Made by a program: the position numbers and the translations under genes
Origin: JBHHUI01 sp965248775
GTDB lineage: Bacteria; Chloroflexota; Anaerolineae; Anaerolineales; JBHHUI01
Direction: 5' to 3'
DNA length: 64,000 bases
Assembly (NCBI GenBank): GCA_965248775.1
Contig: OZ252150.1
Span: forward strand, 3,596,001-3,660,000
Part shown: positions 59,273 through 64,000 of the stretch, piece by piece
How the letters are laid out: each line of letters begins with the position of its first letter
Position numbering within the stretch: position 1 is the first letter of the stretch
The notes under the pieces: model-generated
What the model was told of the DNA's origin: nothing
Databases searched by the model: none
Seen by the model: the letters and a program-made list of their open reading frames with translations, nothing else

Positions 59273-60452
59273 TCACTACCGGACACTTTCTGCGCGGGGC
59301 ATGTCAAAGGCGACCGGGATGGGCAGATGCTCATTTAGGAACTGTTCCAGCAGGCGCAAGCCGAGTTGAAATAGGCTCAGATCACAGCGGTCGGTGCGGT
59401 GAATGACTTGCACCCAATTATCTCGTTTGGCCAAGTAGATGATCCAGATGTAAGCAAGGCAAGCTGCGATCATCAACCGGGCCAGCCGGGCCGGGTCGGC
59501 GATATGGCTTTTATGCAAATTGAAGCCCCGGCTTTTCTGGTCGGAGAAGAAAGTTTCAATACGAAAGCGTTTGTTATACCAGGAACAGGCTTCGGCAACC
59601 AGCTCCAGGTTGGTGACCAGATAGAGGGGCTCTTTGCAGTCGCGCTGCCACCACGCGATGGCAAGGACGGGCCCATATTCCTGCTGGGTGAAGGCGACAT
59701 CCGGCACGCCGCGGTATGCACCACGGGGCACATCCAGGTCGGCGAAGGCGAACCAGTCGCCCCCTTCACATAGCTGGACATGCTTGGCCGTGCGACAGAC
59801 GTAGGCCCATTCGTAGTCATTCAGAGCCGCCTGGAGGTTCGTGCCATCGAATTCACCATCCCCCAGGAAGACGACATCGCTTGCAGGGGGCACCAAAGCG
59901 TGTACTTCTGTCAACAACTGCACGTGTGTCGCTTCTGAAAAATGTCCCTTGCTCCCTTTGACGGTGACCCACGCCACCGGCAAAGCACGTTGCTTGTAGA
60001 TGACGCTCACCATCAGGGTCAGGCAACCGCGGCCCACTTCGCTGCCGTCCATTGCCAACACGAGCGTGCGGTCCTGCGCCAGACCCTGCAATAAGGGTTC
60101 AGCGAAGGGTAGAAAGAAGACTTCGTTATTAATATGCTCATTCTTGACCCAGCGGGCGTACCGTTTGACCCGGCTCTCGGGTTTGTTGCCGTCTGGCACT
60201 TTCCTGGCGATCGCCGGTAGCTGGCTACTCTGGCTGCGGACAATTCCGCTGACCATGGCAGCGAGCGTATCCAAATGGCGAGCCAAGTTGCCCTGCGGTT
60301 CTCCTGGGTACAGTTGCCGCAAGGCGCTCTTTATGGCACGATATGTACGGCGGTTGTCACTCATGGCGATACTCCCCTTGTTCTGTGGTAGAACGGAGAG
60401 TGTAGCCGAGAGGCAACCGCTAATCAATCACGGATAAAGTGTCCGGTAGTGA
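59273..60452 (-). mobile_element. IS4-family element IS-386, copy C, 1180 bp
   Basis: Inverted repeats at 59273-59289 and 60436-60452. A perfect 10-bp duplication AGAGTTGGAT lies at 59263-59272 and 60453-60462. It is 9 bp shorter than copies A and B through an in-frame loss within the transposase gene. It lies between the ureohydrolase and Lrp genes and breaks no reading frame. Confidence 0.93.
59276..60364 (-). CDS. IS4-family transposase, copy C
   Basis: As copies A and B, from MSDNRRTYRA, with the DDE residues and YNKRFRIETFFSDQK block. Three residues are missing near the C-terminus (IIYLAKRDN against IIYLGVIAKRDN) and Thr replaces Pro in AQDRTLVLAMDG next to the first catalytic Asp. The deletion is in a helix after the catalytic Glu; activity may or may not be kept. 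Confidence 0.92.
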   Translation of the reverse strand: MSDNRRTYRAIKSALRQLYPGEPQGNLARHLDTLAAMVSGIVRSQSSQLPAIARKVPDGNKPESRVKRYARWVKNEHINNEVFFLPFAEPLLQGLAQDRTLVLAMDGSEVGRGCLTLMVSVIYKQRALPVAWVTVKGSKGHFSEATHVQLLTEVHALVPPASDVVFLGDGEFDGTNLQAALNDYEWAYVCRTAKHVQLCEGGDWFAFADLDVPRGAYRGVPDVAFTQQEYGPVLAIAWWQRDCKEPLYLVTNLELVAEACSWYNKRFRIETFFSDQKSRGFNLHKSHIADPARLARLMIAACLAYIWIIYLAKRDNWVQVIHRTDRCDLSLFQLGLRLLEQFLNEHLPIPVAFDMPRAESVR

Positions 60453-60470
60453 AGAGTTGGATTGGTTAAT

Positions 60471-60950
60471 ATGTCACGACAAATAGATGAGGTTGATCGC
60501 CAGATAATCAATTGTTTGGTTGACGATGGGCGCATAAGCGGACAGGAGATTGCCCGCCAGCTTGATTTGTCTGAACGCACGGTGCGCAACCGCTTGGGAC
60601 GCTTATTGGAAGATGATGTCATCAAAATCAATGCAACGGTGAACTGGCCGTTGGTTGGTTATGCTGTCATCACCGATATTTTTTGCGAAGTTGAAACAAG
60701 CCGCACAACAGAAATCGCTGACCAAATCGCCAAGTTTCCGGAAGTGGGATATGTCGCTAGCTCATTGGGCGAGCAGAATATCAGTGTGCAGGGCTATTTT
60801 CGTACCAATCAAGAGCTATATGAATTCGTCGAGCAAAAGCTTGCCCGTATCCCGGGTATCCTTCGCACGCGTACAGTTGTGGTTCCCTGGGTGACAAAAA
60901 GGACCTGGAATCTGCCGCCGGAGGCAGTTGGTGAACCTGGATTGGCCTAG
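60471..60950 (+). CDS. Lrp/AsnC-family transcription regulator
   Basis: About 159 residues. Residues 1-60 form the winged helix-turn-helix: MSRQIDEVDRQIINCLVDDGRISGQEIARQLDLSERTVRNRLGRLLEDDVIKINATVN. The C-terminal RAM (ACT-like) ligand domain follows: TDIFCEVETSRTTEIADQIAKFPEVGYVASSLGEQNISVQGYFRTNQELYEFVEQKLARIPGILRTRTVVVP. It probably senses an amino acid and controls the neighbouring amino acid/amine genes. The ATG at 60471 is preferred over TTG 60462. IS-386 copy C ends 18 bases upstream, so its own promoter has very likely been replaced or displaced. Confidence 0.92.
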   Translation: MSRQIDEVDRQIINCLVDDGRISGQEIARQLDLSERTVRNRLGRLLEDDVIKINATVNWPLVGYAVITDIFCEVETSRTTEIADQIAKFPEVGYVASSLGEQNISVQGYFRTNQELYEFVEQKLARIPGILRTRTVVVPWVTKRTWNLPPEAVGEPGLA

Positions 60951-61013
60951 CCAATAGAGAGATCGGAGATAAGCTTCTGTTGACGATAAAGGATGATAGA
61001 ATCCGCCTTCTAG

Positions 61014-62033
61014 TTGACCCGAGGCTCCAAATTGACGGCGGACGCTCCTAATCCCACGACTTCACAATCGAGCAAAGTAGACAATTTTTGGCGCATGCTT
61101 GTCACGTTATTTATTGGGTTTGCGCTGCCGGTGCTGGCGTGTTATGGACTCATCCTGACATCTGTGTTGGCAATTAATTTGCTCGCAACCAGTAGCGGCT
61201 TCGCCAGCCCGGATGACCTGGGCGGAGCTGATGCAGTAGCGCTGATCCGGGTGCAGGGTGTCATTGTCAGTTCGGCGGGTCCGCTCGATACCAGCATTGC
61301 GGCCGCTGACCGCATTATCGGGCAGCTCGAACGGGCGGCCGGGAACGACAACGTGAAGGCGGTCTTACTAGCAGTCAATTCTCCCGGTGGGGGCGTGAAT
61401 GCCTCAGACCGCATCCACCACGCCATTACAGAGTTGGATAAACCGGTTGTCGTGATGATGAGTGATCTGGCCGCATCAGGCGGCTATTACATCAGCGCCC
61501 CGGCCGACTGGATTATCGCCAATCCCAACACCCTCACTGGCTCCATTGGCGTCATCAGCCAGTTCATCAATGTGGATGAGTTATTGCAGGAGTATGGTGT
61601 GGATGTGGTCGTTGTGACTTCCGGTCCACGTAAGGATTTCGGCTCGCCATTCCGTGATATGACAGACGAAGAACGTGCCTACTGGCAGGAGACAACCGAC
61701 GAGATTTACGATTCTTTCGTTGAGATTGTCGTCGCCGGCCGCACGCTCGACGAAGGCACCGTGCGCGAACTGGCCGATGGCAGCGTCTACACAGGGCGCC
61801 AGGCGCTCGATAATGGGCTGGTGGACGCGCTCGGTTATGAAGAGGACGCCATTGCCAAAGCCGCCGAACTGGGTGGTATCACAGGCGAACCACGCGTGAT
61901 CGAGATGCAAACCGATATCACCATCGAAGACTTTCTCACGGGATTGGCCACCCGCAGCTATTTACCGAATCTGGCCGAAGTGCTAAACTTGATCGGGCAT
62001 CCAACTCTGGAGGCTCGCTGGCTGGGACCCTAG
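61014..62033 (+). CDS. sppA: Signal peptide peptidase SppA-like serine protease
   Basis: A membrane-anchored S49-family protease of about 340 residues. One N-terminal membrane helix (MLVTLFIGFALPVLACYGLILTSVLAINLL) is followed by the protease domain. It has IRVQGVIVSS, AVLLAVNSPGGGVNASDRIHHAI, the catalytic Ser in VMMSDLAASGGYYISAPADWIIANPNTLTGSIGVI and the Lys in SGPRKDFGSPFRDMTDEER, then ADGSVYTGRQALDNGLVDALG. It would digest cleaved signal peptides in the membrane. The start TTG at 61014 is uncertain; a later TTG in frame also precedes the helix. The gap before it (60951-61013) has no clear promoter. Confidence 0.9.
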   Translation: MTRGSKLTADAPNPTTSQSSKVDNFWRMLVTLFIGFALPVLACYGLILTSVLAINLLATSSGFASPDDLGGADAVALIRVQGVIVSSAGPLDTSIAAADRIIGQLERAAGNDNVKAVLLAVNSPGGGVNASDRIHHAITELDKPVVVMMSDLAASGGYYISAPADWIIANPNTLTGSIGVISQFINVDELLQEYGVDVVVVTSGPRKDFGSPFRDMTDEERAYWQETTDEIYDSFVEIVVAGRTLDEGTVRELADGSVYTGRQALDNGLVDALGYEEDAIAKAAELGGITGEPRVIEMQTDITIEDFLTGLATRSYLPNLAEVLNLIGHPTLEARWLGP

Positions 62034-62090
62034 AATATTCGAAATGCGACCTTAGTATTGGGACTTATTAATTTACGAATGGAGGAGAAG

Positions 62091-63986
62091 ATGGCTTACG
62101 GATATACAGGAAAAATACTGCACGTGCACCTCACTCAGGGCTCAATTGAAATCGAAGAGCCGTCGGATGCGTTCTATCGCAAATTTATGGGCGGCTCCGC
62201 CATGGGGATGCACTACATTCTCGATGGCATGCAGCCCGGCGCGGACGCACTCGGCCCGGACAATATCCTCACATTGATGATCTCGGTGCTTACCGGCGCG
62301 CCGATCTCAGGCCAGAGCCGTCTCACGGCCAATGCCAAGTCGCCGCTGGTAGATGGTATCGGGGACTCGCAGTGTGGCGGATTTTTCCCGGCTGAGCTTA
62401 AGTTTGCTGGTTTTGACGGTATCGTGGTCAAGGGCCGTTCGGAAAAGCCAGTCTACCTTTGGATCAAAGACGGCGAAACCGAACTGCGCGATGCCTCGCA
62501 CTTGTGGGGCAAAGTTACGCACGATGTGGAAACAATTCTCAAAGAGGAACTCGACGACAATAAAATCGAAGTCATGCAGGTCGGCCCGGCCGGCGAGAAG
62601 ATGGTGCGCGTGGCGGCCATCATGAACATGTCTAATCGCGCCAATGGTCGTACCGGCATGGGCGCTGTGATGGGCTCCAAGAACCTGAAGGCTGTCGTCG
62701 TGCGCGGCTCCTCCAAGCGGTTACCCATGGCGGGCGCGAAAGACCTAAACAAGATGGCGCGGGCCGGTGCAAAAGGGCTTTCCGATAACGATTCCATGGA
62801 AGACCTGAAAGTGAATGGAACAGCCGGGGTACTCTCTTATCAGCATGCCTCGGGCGGTCTGCCAACTTTCAACTGGGATGCCGGGCAATTCGAAGAATTC
62901 GATCCCATCTCCGGTGAGGTTATGACAGATACGATCCTCACCGAACGGGATACTTGCTATGCCTGTACTGTGCATTGCAAGCGCGTAGTGAAAACTGAAT
63001 ACAAGGGCGAGGCCGTGGAAGAAAAATACGGCGGCGCCGAATATGAAACACTCGCTACCTTTGGCTCCTATTGCGGCGTGAGCGATCTCGACGCGATCTC
63101 ACTTGCCAATCAGATTTGCAATGCGTATGGGATGGACACCATTGGTACCGGAGCGACTGTTGCCTGGGCGATGGATTGTTTCGAGAATGGCATCATCAGC
63201 GAAGACGAGATCGGCTTTTCGGCGAAATATGGCGATGCAGACGCAATGGTGAACCTGACAAAGATGATCGCTAACCGCGAAGGCTTCGGCGACGTCCTAG
63301 CCGAGGGCTCGCGAGCAGCCGCCAACCGGCTCGAGAGAGGTCACGACCTGCTCATCACTGTTAAGGGTGCCGAGGCGCCGGCACATATGCCGCAGGTCAA
63401 GCGCTCTGTGGGGCTGATCTACTCAGTCAATCCATTTGGTGCGGACCATCAGTCTTCAGAACACGACCCGTCGGTGGAGGGTGGCGCCTATAAATATTAT
63501 GCCGAGCGCATGCAGGCGATTGGCATCAACGAATCGCTCCCCAAGATGTCACTCGGTCGCGAGAAAGTTGACTTCGCACGCAGGACACAATATATGTACT
63601 CGTGGACGGACAGTGCGAACGTCTGCCAGTTTGTCTGGGGTCCGGCCTGGCAGTTGTATGGTCCGCAAGAAGCCATCGAGCTCGTGCGCTTCGTCACCGG
63701 CTGGGAAGACTACGACCTCGACGAGATGCAGGAACTTGGCGAGCGCCGTGTGAACATGATGCGCTTGTTCAACGCCCGCGAAGGGATGACGCGCAAAGAA
63801 GACAAACTGCCTAAGAAATTCTATAAAGCATTGCGGGATGGCGGTCCCACAGGCGGCGTCTCCCTCGACGAGTCAGAAATGGAGCAGGCCCAGGACATGT
63901 ATTACGAACTGTCTGGCTGGGATGCGCAAACCGGAAACCCAACGCCCGAGACGCTGGAACGGCTTGGGCTGGCCGAGTACGCTTAA
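62091..63986 (+). CDS. Aldehyde:ferredoxin oxidoreductase family protein (AOR 2)
   Basis: A tungstopterin enzyme of about 631 residues, the full length of the AOR family. It begins MAYGYTGKILHVHLTQGSIEIEEP. N-terminal pterin region: GPDNILTLMISVLTGAPISGQSRLTANAKSPLVDGIGDSQCGGFFPAELKFAGFDGIVVKGRSEKPVYL. Others: NRANGRTGMGAVMGSKNLKAVVVRG, DTCYACTVHCKRVVK (two of the cluster Cys and a further Cys), ETLATFGSYCGVSDLDAI, and EAPAHMPQVKRSVGLIYSVNPFGADHQSSEHDPS. The ATG at 62091 follows GGAGGAG. It is 57 bases after the sppA-like gene. It is distinct from AOR 1, and the aldehyde or related substrate is unknown. Confidence 0.93.
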   Translation: MAYGYTGKILHVHLTQGSIEIEEPSDAFYRKFMGGSAMGMHYILDGMQPGADALGPDNILTLMISVLTGAPISGQSRLTANAKSPLVDGIGDSQCGGFFPAELKFAGFDGIVVKGRSEKPVYLWIKDGETELRDASHLWGKVTHDVETILKEELDDNKIEVMQVGPAGEKMVRVAAIMNMSNRANGRTGMGAVMGSKNLKAVVVRGSSKRLPMAGAKDLNKMARAGAKGLSDNDSMEDLKVNGTAGVLSYQHASGGLPTFNWDAGQFEEFDPISGEVMTDTILTERDTCYACTVHCKRVVKTEYKGEAVEEKYGGAEYETLATFGSYCGVSDLDAISLANQICNAYGMDTIGTGATVAWAMDCFENGIISEDEIGFSAKYGDADAMVNLTKMIANREGFGDVLAEGSRAAANRLERGHDLLITVKGAEAPAHMPQVKRSVGLIYSVNPFGADHQSSEHDPSVEGGAYKYYAERMQAIGINESLPKMSLGREKVDFARRTQYMYSWTDSANVCQFVWGPAWQLYGPQEAIELVRFVTGWEDYDLDEMQELGERRVNMMRLFNAREGMTRKEDKLPKKFYKALRDGGPTGGVSLDESEMEQAQDMYYELSGWDAQTGNPTPETLERLGLAEYA

Positions 63987-64000
63987 CGATTCTTGGAGAT

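Noticed and set aside
60980..61005. TTGACG...TAGAAT before sppA as a promoter
   Set aside because: The spacer is only about 11 bases, too short for a sigma-70 promoter.
1..64000. CRISPR arrays, tRNA or rRNA genes, phage or plasmid genes
   Set aside because: I looked for regularly spaced repeats, tRNA-like cloverleaf ends and phage structural or replication genes and saw none.

Overview
The window (64 kb, roughly 55% G+C, no rRNA or tRNA gene seen) looks like a chromosomal piece of a Chloroflexota bacterium, probably Anaerolineae-like. That placement is an inference from the gene mix: Ser/Thr kinase-nSTAND-WD40 giant proteins, GAF-cyclase sensors, FHA proteins, acyl-CoA/MaoC/phosphotransferase clusters, paired tungsten aldehyde:ferredoxin oxidoreductases, and a very heavy load of DDE insertion sequences. 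Eleven IS copies of seven kinds occupy about 14.4 kb (roughly 22%). Most still carry perfect inverted repeats and target duplications, so the pre-insertion sequence can be rebuilt by eye.

Layout. 1-1.35 kb: end of a ComEC-like gene and a DUF72 gene. 1.37-9.5 kb (minus strand): a lipid/acyl-CoA operon of MaoC hydratase (frameshifted), SDR, an SDR remnant, acyl-CoA dehydrogenase, APH-type phosphotransferase and amidase, broken by two IS copies. 9.6-13.7 kb: DinB-like protein, GNAT acetyltransferase, and a secreted metzincin-type lipoprotein hit at its stop codon by an IS4 copy. 13.9-20 kb: a GT39-like membrane glycosyltransferase gene wrecked by two IS and flanked by a third. 20-21.4 kb: a homocysteine S-methyltransferase gene under a SAM-I riboswitch.

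21.4-33.2 kb: a 13-gene minus-strand aromatic amino acid operon: aroH, two tandem DAHP synthases, tyrA, aroA, a zinc alcohol dehydrogenase, aroE, aroC, a thioesterase, an ABM-domain protein, a fused aroK-aroB, aroQ and an aminotransferase. In front of it lies a complete transcription attenuator: a good promoter, an apparently leaderless 24-codon leader peptide crowded with Tyr and Phe codons, a candidate antiterminator pairing and an intrinsic terminator. This is the most interesting regulatory element in the window.

33.3-37.7 kb: a signalling cassette of FHA-zinc ribbon protein, FHA protein, Rossmann/FAD oxidoreductase, four-helix membrane protein, Ser/Thr kinase and a TM/proline-rich protein, with two apparent frameshifts that separate what were probably fused domains. 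37.9-45.2 kb: an IS-split DUF1801 gene, gene remnants, a C45 peptidase, AOR 1, an aminotransferase pseudogene, a VOC protein and decayed IS. 46.7-52.6 kb: one giant kinase-nSTAND-WD40 gene carrying an in-frame TAG and IS insertions at both extreme ends. 52.8-54.1 kb: a GAF-GAF protein whose cyclase core has been cleanly excised in frame. 54.2-61 kb: a probable guanidino/polyamine or amino acid catabolic region (two class-III aminotransferases, FAD amine oxidase, agmatinase-like ureohydrolase, Lrp regulator). 61-64 kb: SppA-like protease and AOR 2.

Overall the window shows a genome in flux: intact biosynthetic operons with sophisticated RNA control, next to genes recently opened by IS elements, point nonsense mutations, single-base frameshifts and several in-frame internal deletions that keep both gene ends.
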